Positions 1-11,217 of a stretch of 64,000 nucleotides of DNA are shown here, one piece after another. The translations under genes were made by a program, and so were the position numbers. Source of the stretch: Antedon bifida (lineage: Eukaryota > Echinodermata > Crinoidea > Comatulida > Antedonidae); contig OY727094.1 of the NCBI GenBank assembly GCA_963402885.1, positions 27,902,501 through 27,966,500 of the forward strand. Reading direction: 5' to 3'. The notes beneath the pieces were generated by a model, which had not been told where the DNA came from, did not search any database, and saw only the letters and a list, made by a program, of their open reading frames with translations. Position 1 is the stretch's first letter; each line of letters opens with the position of its first letter.

Positions 1-198
1 TTTACATTATATTATTATATTTTGTATTAGAACTAATTACATCATTTTTTAAAAGCTTTTGCAATTTAATACTCTCTCTTCACCATCCAAACCTTTAGAC
101 AATACTCATTATAATACCATTATTCTACTAAAATTGCATTATATTTTATGCTGATATGCAGCGTCTAATGTCTACAACATGTCTACTTTGTATTGTAG

Positions 199-350
199 TT
201 GTCAAATTAGATGGATCTGTTCCAATAAAGTATGGACTACGCTTAAATATGGACGACAAGTATCGAGTATTCAAGGGAAAGCTTAGTGAACTCTGTAATA
301 TTCCAAGTGATCAACTTTTGTTAGTTGAAATAGGAGGTGCAATGATTAGG
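199..350 (+). CDS. USP32: USP32 exon a: ubiquitin-like segment
   Basis: Acceptor ttgtattgtag ends at 198; donor gtaagaa begins at 351. The exon enters with two bases of a split codon and leaves in phase 0. It encodes VVKLDGSVPIKYGLRL through IGGAMIR, matching the ubiquitin-like part of the interrupted USP domain. An ATG reading frame that begins upstream at 156 is intronic and is not the start of the protein. Confidence 0.92.
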
Positions 351-3300
351 GTAAGAATAAAATAAATAAAACAAGTTTCTTTTCCTTCTGATTCCCCGAA
401 CAAATTTAGCTTCTTACTGGGATCATGCTGAGCCTAAAAAATATTTTATACTTGCCTTACCTCGGCTCTAACATTCGCTGTTGAATACAATCCTCCTGAA
501 GCCTCTGCCAATCCTTTCAGTTCTGTTCTAGCCCAAGTTATACCTCTGTAGGATATGATGTTGTCCATCCAACTGTATTTTTGTCTTGGCTACCATTCTG
601 TCAATCTTTTGGTCCATCTGTTGTCTTCTCTTTTTGCTATATGACCTGCCTATGGCTTCTTTTACTTTGGTGAATTTTCTTATCACACTTATTACATTTT
701 TTTCTAGTAATGTGACCCCATACATTTGTATTTGTTATATTAATGATTAATTTAATATTCATTCATTTAAAGATGTATTGTCCCCCTGAAAAAAAATTCT
801 TAAAAAATTTTTTGTTGAATATTCCATTTTAATGTAACATAATAGTTATCCACTTTGACCAAAAATTGAATCGAAAAAAAATGTATTTACCTGAGAAAAA
901 TGTAATTTAAAGCAAAAAATGGTCAAATTGGCTGCCAGCCAATGGATTTTTGGTTGAATTTAACCATTTATTTTGTCATTTTATAAGTGAAAACATTTTT
1001 TTTTTCATTTTTTTTTCTATGGAAGTGATTAACTTGATTAAAACTACAAAATAACATATTCAAAGTCTGATTTAATTAATCTTCATTTTTCATGTTTTTG
1101 GGGGACAATACATCTTTAATATTTATATTACACTAAATAAATAGTGTTCCAAAAACATTGATTGGAATCCATATTTTCTTACAGGGTTTCCCATCAGAGT
1201 CACAGAAGATTCGTACCTTGCTAAGTGGCATCTTGTATGCTTACGAAGTGCCCCCTCCACCACCGGACGCCCTTAGTTCTAAAGTTAGCCCTGATGTTAC
1301 AACTCCCACTCAAATAGGTAAGAAATAACACTTTATTTATTATAGAGATGTCTTAAAAAAGTTTCTTTCCAAACTTCCAAGAAGTTTCCAAGAATGACTC
1401 TGCTTTTGGTAAAAACTATGTTTTTATTTCTTATCAAAATGATAATGAAAAGTATAGAGTAATAAACAATAATGTTCTTTCTAACCATACAGTAGGTAGA
1501 ATTTGTTGCAAAATTCACTTTCACGTCACTTATTCCTACATGAACACTTTTCTTACCCTGAACCTAATCTTTTGTCTGTGATTCTACACAAAAAATGTAA
1601 TGTTTAACTTTGGTATTAATATATTTGTTAGGCTTACCTACAAGTCCCAGTGCAGCATTACCACCAATCAACACCACCACCAATTCTGATAGTACACCCA
1701 TCTCAGCAGCTCAATCTCCATCTGACAGCCCAACACCAACTCCAAAAAACATACAGGTAGCATCGCAGGCTAAACCTAATGGAAGCATCCACCAGAACAA
1801 GCCAAATGGAAAAGTACCTGGTGTAGCTAGCTCCAATACCCCTGTCAGACAGCATAGTAGGAACCCTAGCAATGCTAGCAGCGTTGGCCAGTCACCAACA
1901 CAGTCTCAACCATTAGAATGGACAGTTATTGCAATGCATCGCAAAATGGTATATTTTATTTATGGACATTTTAATATTAAAATAATTAAATTTAAATCTT
2001 GATAATATTATTTTTCATAATTTTTTATTTTATACACATTCAACAGCAAGGAACTAATTACAAGATGGATAAACTTTTGTGCTTATAAACAGAGTTTCAT
2101 TTGAGGCTTAATATCCTGTTTTTCATTAGGGAATAATTTGTTTTTGTTGTTTTGATTGGTTCAGCAATTTTTTACGTCACAGAAAGTAGATAAAAATATC
2201 TATACGCATGTGCATTAGTCATTACTTTCGAATTTGCCCGAAAAGCAGGCTTTAGAGAGAGGAGTAGAAAGAGACGCCAATTACAACACAGCATTAGGTC
2301 AGGATTAAACCCTGGAGCTTGAGATTGAAAGGCAAGCATGTTAACCAACAAGCCATGTCTAGATTATGTAAATAATATTTTAAACCTTTTTAACACCAGA
2401 TGCGAATGGATGTGTATTTTCTCGGATGGCAGAAAAGTCGGCCAGCGCTGTTTGGTACACCAATCATTTTATCCAATCACGAGTGTGTATCAAATTGTGA
2501 ATTATACGAAGAAGTATGGACACAGGTGAAGAGATTGGTCAGTTCCCCACCCCCCTCAGAAGTTGCCGCTGGTAACAAGAACCATGCAGAAGATGGGTGA
2601 GTTTTTTCTATTCAGAATTTCATATATTTTTTAAAACAAATGCTGTTTGATGTATTTTTTATTGTGATAAATTGTGTATACTTTTATTGTAATAAATTGA
2701 AAGCCCAGATAAATATGCTTATTAAAAATTTCTCAAGGGTTTTTCTGAAATTGTACGCATTTCTTGAGGAGGTGCCCGCTTCTTTGGTGTTGGTTTCAGT
2801 ATTGTATTTTAGAGAGTATTTGTCACATTCTAATGTGCTTTTATTCGAATCTTAAGAGGAAGGAATGGGAGCCCGCATTGTCTCCTGTACGATCCAGAGC
2901 CCCAGAAAGGGTTATTGGTCCAATTAGTCAACCACTTCTACTGATATGCTAGTAGGCCCTATGCATTCTTGAAATATTACAAAATATAAAACAAACTTGA
3001 GAACATAATACTGTTACTGCCACAACCGGTAGCATTTTTTTCATTGTGTTTTTTTCTCGTCAGAGACAGTTCCAGACAGTTCTATCCATACACCTTGAAA
3101 GCTGTTCAGAAAGACGGTCTCACGTGTGCATGGTGCCCATGGTACAGGTAATAAATGATAGTCTGCTGGTCTGATGACCTTGCATTTTGCGTATCTTGAC
3201 CATCTTTTGCAAGTAATCTTTTCTTCTCAGCTGGTCTTCACTGCTATCGGTCATGGTTGACTCTTACATCTTTCTCTTGCGTATAACATACTTTTTTCAA

Positions 3301-6300
3301 AAGCTGTTTTTCTGTCAATAGGGAGCTTTCAATGGGCGACAAAAGATGACCTAAGTCATATTAATTAATTGTGCACATTCTGGGAAGTTGCAACAACAGA
3401 CAAATATTAATTAATTGTTTTAATGATTTAATTTATTTAAATTTAATTTATGACGTGCTACCTCGCTCTATTCCTTGTCACATTTCTGGTGGTTTCCAGG
3501 TTCAGACGACTACCGTATGTAGGTATTAAGTCATCGCAAATCGAAAGTTCCCTATTGTATGCCATACATACTCAGTCAGTAGTGTGTTATAAATTATAAT
3601 TGTTTTGTATGTAATTACTATTTTTAAATATAGTAGATTTTAACATGTTCTCTACTGTAGATCTTTCTTCTGATTGTCTTGTTTCATACATTCTTACAGG
3701 GTTTGATTTCACTAATACATTGATCTTTGACATATTTCATATGTGTAATATGTTTTGTAATATCATACGTTTATTAATTTTTTATTCAATCTGAAATTTA
3801 AATATTTTGTTCAGTTTGAAATTTGTTTAGTTTTTATTAAACTTTATGTTACAAAAAATGCGATGTGCCCATAATATGATGATGATATATCACTACCATA
3901 TTTGGGCACATCACACTTTTTTGTCAAACTAGTTAGTTTAGACAGAGCTTTATTCGCACAAAATATGCTGAACAAAATAAGTTTAATCAGTTTTTAGGAG
4001 AATCAAGTATTAGGTTATTCATTTGATATACAGGGGTGGACGCTCAACCACAAAATGAAATGGCACCCATCCATTTAAAAAATCTTGATCCGCCCCTTAT
4101 CATAGAGCTGTTTATGCTATATATTGTTTGAGCATTTTGTGAGTTGATTATTTGGTCGGTCAAGCTTGGGCAACATAAATATTTTAAATTCAAATATTGC
4201 TTTATATTGTATGGAATCTCACAAAATTGGTGGTTAGTCTTCTATGTGGTTAGCCATGGATACTAGTAGATCTGTACATGTCCTGTGCATATGTTATGTT
4301 TTTCATCACTTGTTTTTAAGGTTTTGTAGGGGCTGTGAAATAGTGTGTGATTCGTTGAAGTTTAATCATGGTACTTCATACATTGCTGTTGATTGGGAAC
4401 CTACAGCACTTCATCTTAGGTACCAATCATCTCAAGAAAGGGTAAATATTATTTAAGCCACTGTCAACGTAACAAATGTCCTTCTAATAATTGTGTTTGC
4501 CCCCGCCTGCGCCAAATTAAACCTGCTTGCTGTACTATGTTTCTCCAGTGTTGTTGCGTGAAATCAAACAGATTTGATTTCCTGTAGGAATGTTTGCAGC
4601 ACTGTTATTGTGCTTCCCACTTGTGATTACGCAATTCAGCATTTTACGTCGATACGTCTTAACGTTCTGTAGCATCCTAGTGAGAACAATGCTTGAAATG
4701 ATTAACTGATGATAATCATTAGTAAAAAATTATAATGAATTGTTGGAGGTAATTTTATGTTAATCATGATTTAAATCATTTGACAGGGCAGCAAAAAAGA
4801 TGGTGCTTACGTTACATCACGATAAATACTGCAGACATAACATGCCTTGTTTCTATGCAAATCAAATTGCATTCAATGTGTTGCGAAGCCATAGTCAGAT
4901 TTCTGTTCATTTCGGCACTGCCTAGCCTAGTTATTAAAATCAAACTTACTGTACTGTACATTACTATTTAAAGTAATACGAATTTGATTATGGCATTGAT
5001 TGCAATCTGTTTCATGGTACCGTCACAGATTTGTGTTGTGTACTCTACAGTATGTAATTGTTTATTTTTAAATTCAGGTTGTTAAGGATCATGAAAGTGT
5101 TGAGAAAAGTCACAAGTTACAAACAGAGCCAATTGATTTAGATGAATGTTTACGTGCGTTTACAAAGGAAGAAGAATTAGGAGAAGATGAACTGTACTAT
5201 TGTTCAAAATGTAAAGAACATAGACTGGCAGCTAAGAAATTAGAAATATGGAGGCTGCCACCAATATTGGTAAGATAAACATGTTGAGGAAACAAATTTA
5301 ACTTCAACATGCAATATTTAACCCTAAATTTTAATATGTTGTATATATGGAAGCTGTCATCAATATTGGTAAGATAAACCTGTTAACATACATTTTTTTA
5401 ATTAATTCAGATTGTGCATATGAAGAGGTTTCAGTTTGTAAATGGACGCTGGGTGAAATCACAAAAAATTGTCAAATTCCCAAAAGAAGAATTTGATCCT
5501 TCAAACTTTCTAGCTGATCGAGAAATTCCTCAAACCCCTCTACTCCCAGTGACCCCAAACAAATTTCCACCAGAAAATGGCATCAAGGACACTGTACATA
5601 AAACAGACAACAATATAAATAGTGCGAACGATGAGTCTGCAGACTTAAACTCTGTTCACACTGGGGAGAATGGACATGTAATGGAGTCTCCAACTGAGAA
5701 AACATCTATACCACAACATATATCTGCAGAGGGAGATGCAGAGGGCACAGAGATAAATGGCGCGACTTCAGGTTCTGAAAATAATGCAATTAAAGTAGAA
5801 AAACATAACTTGGAAGATCTAAAGATACGTCCGAGTCCAACTCATTCGTTTTCATCGGATCATAGCAGTGACAGCAAGCCTGGCAATTTAAGTCCTCCGG
5901 TGGACGCCACCAATGATCATCCATTGATATTTAATCTGCCTCCTGAAGCAGCAAATGGTGGTGATCCTGAAAAACCAGATTGCCCCATGTATGATTTATT
6001 TGCAGTCTCTGTAAGTTCTATTCTCCAAATTATTCTTTTATTTACTATCATAAAAAATATTTATTAATTAATGTTCAATAGACAGATCCCTTGTTAGCGA
6101 TGATGATGAATTCCCATACTTTTGTTCGGGTTTCACGATAGGTTCTTGCTAAATCCAGGATATTATTGTTATTATTATTAAATGGAGGTTGTACAGTACA
6201 ACAACGAAAAAGTCTTTTTTATTATTATTCTTTGGATACGTATAAAATTGTAGATTTGATTTACAGTATTTAAATTTCTGGTTAATTAGAATCTTTTTGA

Positions 6301-7230
6301 CCACTTTATCTCTGTTCTACTCTGAACTACTTTTATTTTATACAATATATACAAGTAGTAATATAGTTTTTGATGTATGTATTTGACAACAAATTATTTT
6401 TGAGGAGTGACACTGTATCTAAATTAAAAACACAATATTTTTTTAAACTTGTTTAACATTTTTAAATTTCAAATTGAAAGTTTTTATTCATTATATGTTC
6501 ACTATCTTGTTCTTTGCAGTGTCATACTGGTATTTTAGGAGGTGGACATTATGTCTCTTATGCCATCAATCCAAACAAGAAATGGTATTGCTTCAATGAC
6601 AGCAGTGTCAAGGTATGATTATCTATGTGCCCATATATGGACATGATGATGTCATATCACTACCATATTGGGCATATCATTACCATAGTTGGGTACATCA
6701 CTACCATGTTTGGGCACATCACACTTTTTTGTCAAACTTTGATAGTGTAGACAGAGCTTTATATACGAAATGATGGTGTGTCACTCATCTTCGTTTTTCA
6801 AAAGCATTCTGTAAATTCTAAAACCTAAAACTGGTGTGAAGACATTGATACACTTGACTGCACCTTACATCATACAGGAGATATAATGGCTTTTGGTCTG
6901 ATGGTCACTACATGACCCATTCTGACTGAAAACCATACCAGCATTATAATAGAATTTTCCTTGTATATTTCCAGCAACAGTTAAGAGCATACTGCCCATT
7001 ATTCCAAGTTGTTATGGGACTCAACTGTATTATTAAAATTGTTTTTACCTTTTATGATTCAGGAGGTCAAAGGTGACATTGACACAGATCATGCATACCT
7101 GTTGTTTTACGAAAGAAAAGATCTTCCATATCGCTGTTTTATCCCAGACATATCCGGCAAAACCCCAGATCGTAGTCCAATTGACGACGAGATAGAAGCC
7201 GACTACAAGAAGTTTTGCGTAATACAATGA
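199..7230 (+). CDS. USP32: USP32 orthologue, C-terminal ten coding exons (5' part outside window)
   Basis: Seen: ten exons (199-350, 1185-1317, 1632-1948, 2400-2596, 3064-3147, 4321-4441, 5078-5269, 5411-6010, 6520-6612, 7063-7230) join in one frame to about 684 residues plus stop, all with GT-AG borders. In order they carry a ubiquitin-like segment, a Ser/Thr/Pro linker, the HRKM-MRMDVYFL start of the second catalytic half, zinc-finger CxxC pairs (CAWC, FCRGC, YYCSKC), the VHMKRFQF strand, a roughly 130-residue acidic insert, the GGGHYVSY catalytic-histidine box with its following ND, and the tail DYKKFCVIQ. Known: USP32 is a cysteine protease that removes ubiquitin; the human protein ends CVLQ, is prenylated and sits on Golgi/endosomal membranes. 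The match in order, exon content and tail makes the identity firm. The catalytic Cys box, EF-hands and DUSP domain must lie to the left of the window. Confidence 0.95.
771..1115. mobile_element. MITE family B, copy 1 (TTAA target site)
   Basis: A 345-bp element in a USP32 intron with terminal inverted repeats AGATGTATTGTCCCC and GGGGGACAATACATCT. It is flanked on both sides by TTAA (767-770 and 1116-1119), the target duplication expected of piggyBac-like transposons. No coding capacity. Related copies lie at 18679-19189, about 50338-50668 and about 44351-44505. Confidence 0.82.
1185..1317 (+). CDS. USP32: USP32 exon b
   Basis: Acceptor tttcttacag ends at 1184; donor gtaagaa begins at 1318. 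Enters in phase 0 and leaves in phase 1. Encodes GFPSESQKIRTLLSGILYAY then a proline run (EVPPPPPDA). This corresponds to the end of the ubiquitin-like fold and the start of the flexible linker. Confidence 0.9.
1632..1948 (+). CDS. USP32: USP32 exon c: Ser/Thr/Pro-rich linker
   Basis: Acceptor atttgttag ends at 1631 and donor gtatat begins at 1949. Enters in phase 1 and leaves in phase 0. About 95 residues are low complexity, rich in Ser, Thr, Pro and Asn, and likely disordered. The exon then ends in the conserved WTVIAMHRKM, where the folded USP core resumes. The linker is poorly conserved in the family, so its length is not informative. Confidence 0.9.
2283..2350 (-). repeat. tRNA-derived SINE head (minus strand)
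   Basis: The minus strand reads like a tRNA body: GGCTTGTTGGTTAACATGC (A-box region), then CTTGCCTTTCAATCTCAAGC, then GGGTTTAATCC (a near B-box). Similar tRNA-like blocks occur at 31145-31235 (minus), 60500-60665 (plus) and 63815-63890 (plus). It lies in the intron before exon d. Not a functional tRNA: the arms do not pair fully. Confidence 0.55.
2400..2596 (+). CDS. USP32: USP32 exon d
   Basis: Acceptor ttaacaccag ends at 2399 and donor gtgagt begins at 2597. Enters in phase 0 and leaves in phase 2. Encodes MRMDVYFLGWQKSRPALFG through KNHAEDG, the first strand and helix of the second half of the catalytic domain. Agreement with the known USP32 sequence is strong here. Confidence 0.93.
3064..3147 (+). 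CDS. USP32: USP32 exon e: first zinc-finger CxxC
   Basis: Acceptor tctcgtcag ends at 3063; donor gtaata begins at 3148. Enters and leaves in phase 2. Encodes DSSRQFYPYTLKAVQKDG then LTCAWCPWYR. Its CxxC is half of the USP finger zinc site. Confidence 0.93.
3321..3552. mobile_element. MITE family C, TA target site
   Basis: About 232 bp bounded by GGGAGCTTTC and GAAAGTTCCC as inverted ends, with TA on both outer sides (3319-3320 and 3553-3554). The end motif GGGAGNTTTC resembles that of the larger element at 37343-37839, so both may use the same kind of transposase. No ORF. Located in the USP32 intron between exons e and f. Confidence 0.6.
3837..3950. mobile_element. MITE family A, short copy
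   Basis: Contains the family hallmarks: ACTTTATGTTAC and GATGTGCCCATA on the left, TTTGGGCACATCACAC, TTTTTTGTCAAACTAG and GACAGAGCTT on the right. The middle is shortened. Other copies are at 6625-6759, 22332-22511 (complete), 51136-51299 (complete), 38757-38800 (fragment) and 56715-56770 (one end). Confidence 0.72.
4321..4441 (+). CDS. USP32: USP32 exon f: second half of zinc-finger pair
   Basis: Acceptor cttgtttttaag ends at 4320 and donor gtaaat begins at 4442. Enters in phase 2 and leaves in phase 0. Encodes FCRGCEIVCDSLKF and IAVDWEPTALHLRYQSSQER, near-diagnostic for USP32. Confidence 0.95.
5078..5269 (+). CDS. USP32: USP32 exon g: YYCSKC finger
   Basis: Acceptor ttttaaattcag ends at 5077; donor gtaagat begins at 5270. 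192 bp, phase 0 to 0. Encodes VVKDHESVEKSHKLQ, then LDECLRAFTKEEELGEDE, YYCSKCKEH and the KLEIWRLPPIL strand. The last ~24 bases and the donor are duplicated 99 bp downstream (see findings). Confidence 0.95.
5345..5389 (+). repeat. Duplicated 3' end of exon g with its splice donor
   Basis: The segment ATATGGAAGCTGTCATCAAT plus ATTGGTAAGATAAAC repeats the exon g end and donor (5246-5285) with a few changes, at a period of 99 bp. The copied donor GTAAGAT is at 5369. Reading from exon g into this copy meets TAA just after the authentic donor, so its use would truncate the protein. Confidence 0.75.
5411..6010 (+). CDS. USP32: USP32 exon h: core strand plus long acidic insert
   Basis: Acceptor ttaattcag ends at 5410 and donor gtaagttc begins at 6011. 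600 bp, phase 0 to 0. Begins IVHMKRFQFVNGRWVKSQK, then FPKEEFDPSNFL. About 150 residues rich in Asn, Ser, Asp and Glu follow (probably disordered, poorly conserved), and the exon ends in CPMYDLFAVS, the strand before the histidine box. The frame stays open past the donor to 6067, but that extension is intronic. Confidence 0.95.
6520..6612 (+). CDS. USP32: USP32 exon i: catalytic histidine box
   Basis: Acceptor ttctttgcag ends at 6519; donor gtatga begins at 6613. 93 bp, phase 0 to 0. Encodes CHTGILGGGHYVSYAINP then NKKWYCFNDSSVK. The His of GGGHY is the general base of the USP catalytic triad and the ND following the Tyr-Cys-Phe supplies the third residue. Both are intact, so the enzyme is probably active. 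Confidence 0.96.
6625..6759. mobile_element. MITE family A copy 12 bp after a USP32 donor
   Basis: Begins TGTGCCCATATATGGACATG and ends GTTTGATAGTGTAGACAGAGCTTT-like at 6759. Internally the motif ACTACCATATTTGGGCACATC is repeated about three times with variation. One inverted end is missing, so it is a truncated copy. It starts 12 bases downstream of the exon i splice site. Confidence 0.72.
7063..7230 (+). CDS. USP32: USP32 terminal exon with C-terminal prenylation box
   Basis: Acceptor tttatgattcag ends at 7062. Encodes EVKGDIDTDHAYLLFYERK and ends DYKKFCVIQ followed by TGA (7228-7230). YLLFYER is the final USP strand. C-V-I-Q matches a CaaX prenylation signal (human CVLQ), which implies membrane anchoring. 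Confidence 0.96.
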   Translation, partial: EVKGDIDTDHAYLLFYERKDLPYRCFIPDISGKTPDRSPIDDEIEADYKKFCVIQ

Positions 7231-10200
7231 CTAGTGGAACGTGGTAAGTTGGCTGGTTATGTCGGAACAGGGTTCTTCCGACTGTGGATGTTGATGAAGC
7301 ATAATACGTCAATAACCTAGTGGATGGTCTCACAGAAGTGGACATGCAATAATATAGCGTATATAGACATGGCTAAGTACAATATGGAAAGGTGTATTTT
7401 AGGATCAGTTTTTCAGAATTACCATTTATGATTACATTATCATATCAATATACTGTTGAACCTTTGGTTTCAAAAAGCAGTATCTTTTCAGATAAGAGAA
7501 AAACTACTTTGTCTTTTAATGTACCTTATTAATGGTCAGAGAAACAACAGGTGAAAACTTCTTATATAATGGCCTGTATCTTACCAGCAACAAATGATTG
7601 TTTTGAAAAGATCTTAAATACTTAATAAAATTTGTTTTTCAAAAGAATTGCAACTAGAAATATTAAAATTGTAGCTACAAATATACCAAGAATATATGGA
7701 ATAAATTGCAAGATGAAAAAAAAACAAATTTCTGACATTTTTAGAGAAGTTTTCTATTTTAACAATTAAAAACAATTCATTATAACAATGAAAGTATAAT
7801 AAGACTATATTTTATAATAAAAATCTTCTTTTCCAAGAACTTTCAGTAGCCCTGACGAAATATTGTAATATTTTAGCATCTCTCTCTCTCTCTCTGTTTA
7901 ATACTCATTCTTTTTGCTTTTGTTTCATCTTCTACGGATAATATAATAATAATTTATTGTAAAGAGAAAGGATCACCTTGTGAAGGGTACTAGCCTATAA
8001 TGAAGTATACAAGATGTATTAGGTTTGTTAGACAATGCCTGGGTGAACCATTTTGTTAATGTAATATATATTATAGTAAATAAATAATTATATATATATT
8101 TGATTGAGATCTCATACGAGGTATGACATGAATTTAAGTATTGATTAAAAAAAATATGATGGCCAAGTCACATAAATATAAAACCAATGTTACTAAGGAC
8201 CAATTGTACAAAAGATGGGATTTTATGCAAAGACAGGAAGAAATTATATGAAAAATAATAAAATGAATGAAAAAAAAGTTAAAAAATCATTGATAAAGTA
8301 TGGAAGGCTACCTAGGATACAGGTTAGTTAATCCAATGTCAGATTGTATACAATTCATTTATTAAAAATAATTGAATAATTTAAGAAGCTTTTGATACCA
8401 TAAATATGGTACAATATTAAACAAGGAATGTATTTTATTTTTTAAGTTCATGTTCCTTTTTTATTCCTTTAATTTTTTTATCAATAAAATATTCATATCA
8501 TTTATTTTATGATTTCATTCCATTCTACTAATTTCATGTATTTTGAAGATTTATTATTTTTAAATTTTTATTGATGCTCACAAACTTCCATAAAATTTAA
8601 ATCAAATCCATATCCGAATTTTGGCTTTGACCCAATTAATTATTATTATTAATTAATTTTTTATTTGGTCAAAATCAATTTCATTAACAATATACAAGAT
8701 AAAAATTACAAGCAGTACACTTGAAATGGGTTTAAAAAGGTGTAAAAACACATTTAAAGCAGATAACAAGAGATAAAAGATTAACTGTCCAGTAGTATTT
8801 ATGTTAATAAACAACATACTTATGAAAAATGTTTTTTAAAAAACAGGTAAACAATTGGCATATTAATGTTTACCAGGCTAGCCCAAAAACATGTTTGTTT
8901 CGGTTGGGCTTCTAAATTTAAGCAACAGAATTAAAATAACTTTCCATAAGGTTTGTTGCATCAGTACGAATAATAATTAAATTAATTTATGCATACTGCA
9001 GAGTTAGTAGATTTTTTGCCAAATCCTTGTAACCCTTAAAATCATTTTAGTTGCCAACATTAGCTGCGATACAATGCTGTAAAATAAATATAGTTACAAT
9101 TACATCTGGTATTAAATAACTCTTTATAATAATAATAATAATGATGTATAATAGATTATACCTTGACATATCATAAAACAGAGTTTTTAAATATAATATT
9201 TAAGTGATCTTATTTTGATATCAAAACATTCTGTTGAAATTGAATTGAAATGCTGTACTTTCATTTAAAATGTATTTTTTTATAAGGCGAAATCTACTTA
9301 AATACACTTAGTCTCAGAACTCGTAAATAAGTTTGATAAAAACAGTTTGTGTACTTTGTTTTTGTTATTAAGCGATGCTATTTTACTGTTTATTGTTTAT
9401 ATAAATAAAATTGTTTGCAAGGAACAAACAGATAGGCTACCGTATCATACTTGTCATAATCAAGCTGCCCCACCTCTTCTGCCAAATTACAGTATATTCT
9501 AAAGATATTCATTTTTAGAACTTTGTTATTTTGGTAACAATCTTTATTATTATTCATAAATTTCTCAGTTTTTTCTGTTTCCACCTAATACGTTTTCAAC
9601 GATACTTATAAATTTGTAAAAGATAGGTTTGAAATGAATTTAATATTTAGAGCCAAAGTTATTAAGCATATGATCATCATATAACGATGTCATTTGTATA
9701 TTTGATTGTAAGGTTTTGAAAGGCAATTACGTTATTATGTTGAATTTATTTTATTATTTTTATTTTGTTTTCTTTTTAAAAACAAACTCAAGAAAGAATG
9801 TTAAATATTTAAATATGAACCAGTTATGCTAGAATGGTTATACACAGTGTTTATATGAAAAATGAATGTAGTATATTATATTCTGTGTATTTTAGTTTTT
9901 TTTTTTACGTTAGCATTTTGTGCAATTACAGATGTATAATTTTGTTTATAATTTTCCAACTATGCATTTAAATATGTTAACTTAATTTTAAATATGTTTT
10001 ATTGATTATGTATGATTATGTGTATAAAGTGATATTAAAAACATAATCCAATTTTGTTGTTCTGCTCATCTCTACGATGGGACCATTTGTGTACTATCAT
10101 AATAGTCTTCAATATGTCTATAATACTTTCTGCGTTTTGACGTCTTCCATACAATGTTTTAGTTACAGTTTCATTTTGTTTACAATTAATTTTCACATAT

Positions 10201-10589
10201 GGGGTTATGTTTGTTGGGTGTATATAACATATAGATATGTTGTAATTGATAGCACAGTGGTTGACCATAGCCTTATTCATTTTATTGTCACAGTAAACAC
10301 ATATAATCATCATTCACGTTTTGACTATTATCAGTAACATCATTATTTAAATCATTATCAAAAGCAATAATTTAAACATGAATTTAATACACTAATAGAA
10401 TTATACATAAATTTGCATATTACCTGCTTTCAACCACCTGCCAAATGGAAACAGTTTTTTGTTGATTAATTTGTTTGGTGTCTGTATATAGATTGTTACA
10501 ACTCTTACTGTACAGTATGTCTCCATATAGTGTGTGTGTTACTGCTGTAAACTTTAGTGTAGTACCCTAAACCTAAATGGCTCTAATAC

Positions 10590-10678
10590 ATACTGGAGAA
10601 TTCTCCTCTGGGACACCTCTATTAAGGGGACACTTTGTTGGGTCCTAAAAGTGTTCTTTTAATAGGGGTTCTACTGTA
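10590..10678. repeat. GGTTCTACTGTA-ended dispersed repeat
   Basis: Contains GGGACACCTCTATTAAGGGG, ACACTTTGTTGGG and ends GGGGTTCTACTGTA. Related pieces recur at about 37229-37340, 48838-48990 and 55023-55280; the last begins ACAGTAGAACCC, the inverse of this end. This indicates a short inverted-repeat element family with TACAGTAGAACC ends. Confidence 0.5.
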
Positions 10679-11217
10679 TCCTGAATTCTTTATTGTATTT
10701 TGTACACATAATGACAAAACAATTGTTATATTATGTTATATCAGGGACTTCCCTAGTTATATCATTTTCTATCTTTTTACTACTACTGTATAAAAAAAAA
10801 TATGAAAAATTGCCATTAGAATTGTCTTTGGTATCATAACCAAGCATCTTTACTTGGAAAGAGGCATGTATTGGTAAGTTATGAAACATAATAACTGTAT
10901 AAATACTATTGCAATTTATTTTAATGTGACTTGTTGTTAATAGATAAGATGTGTACAAAGTTGAGCAGAAAAAGCAGACATTACCTGCACATTCAACAGG
11001 CACATCTTGTGCATGTGCATCCTACTTATGACGTCACTGATGGAATATCAAAGACTTTCTCTGTGCTTAAGTTTGTGTGTGTATTTTACAACAACAACTA
11101 TTGTTATAAGACTTTATTAATGCAATTATCAACAATGTTTGTTTATATTGAGAGCTGTGGAGATTGTTTTCTACATAACTATGAATATGTTTAGAAGTAT
11201 AATTTATCCTATAATGA

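Noticed and set aside
10035-11194. Frames of 86-92 codons on both strands downstream of USP32
   Set aside because: Overlapping open frames on opposite strands in AT-rich, probably 3'UTR, sequence with no recognisable protein.
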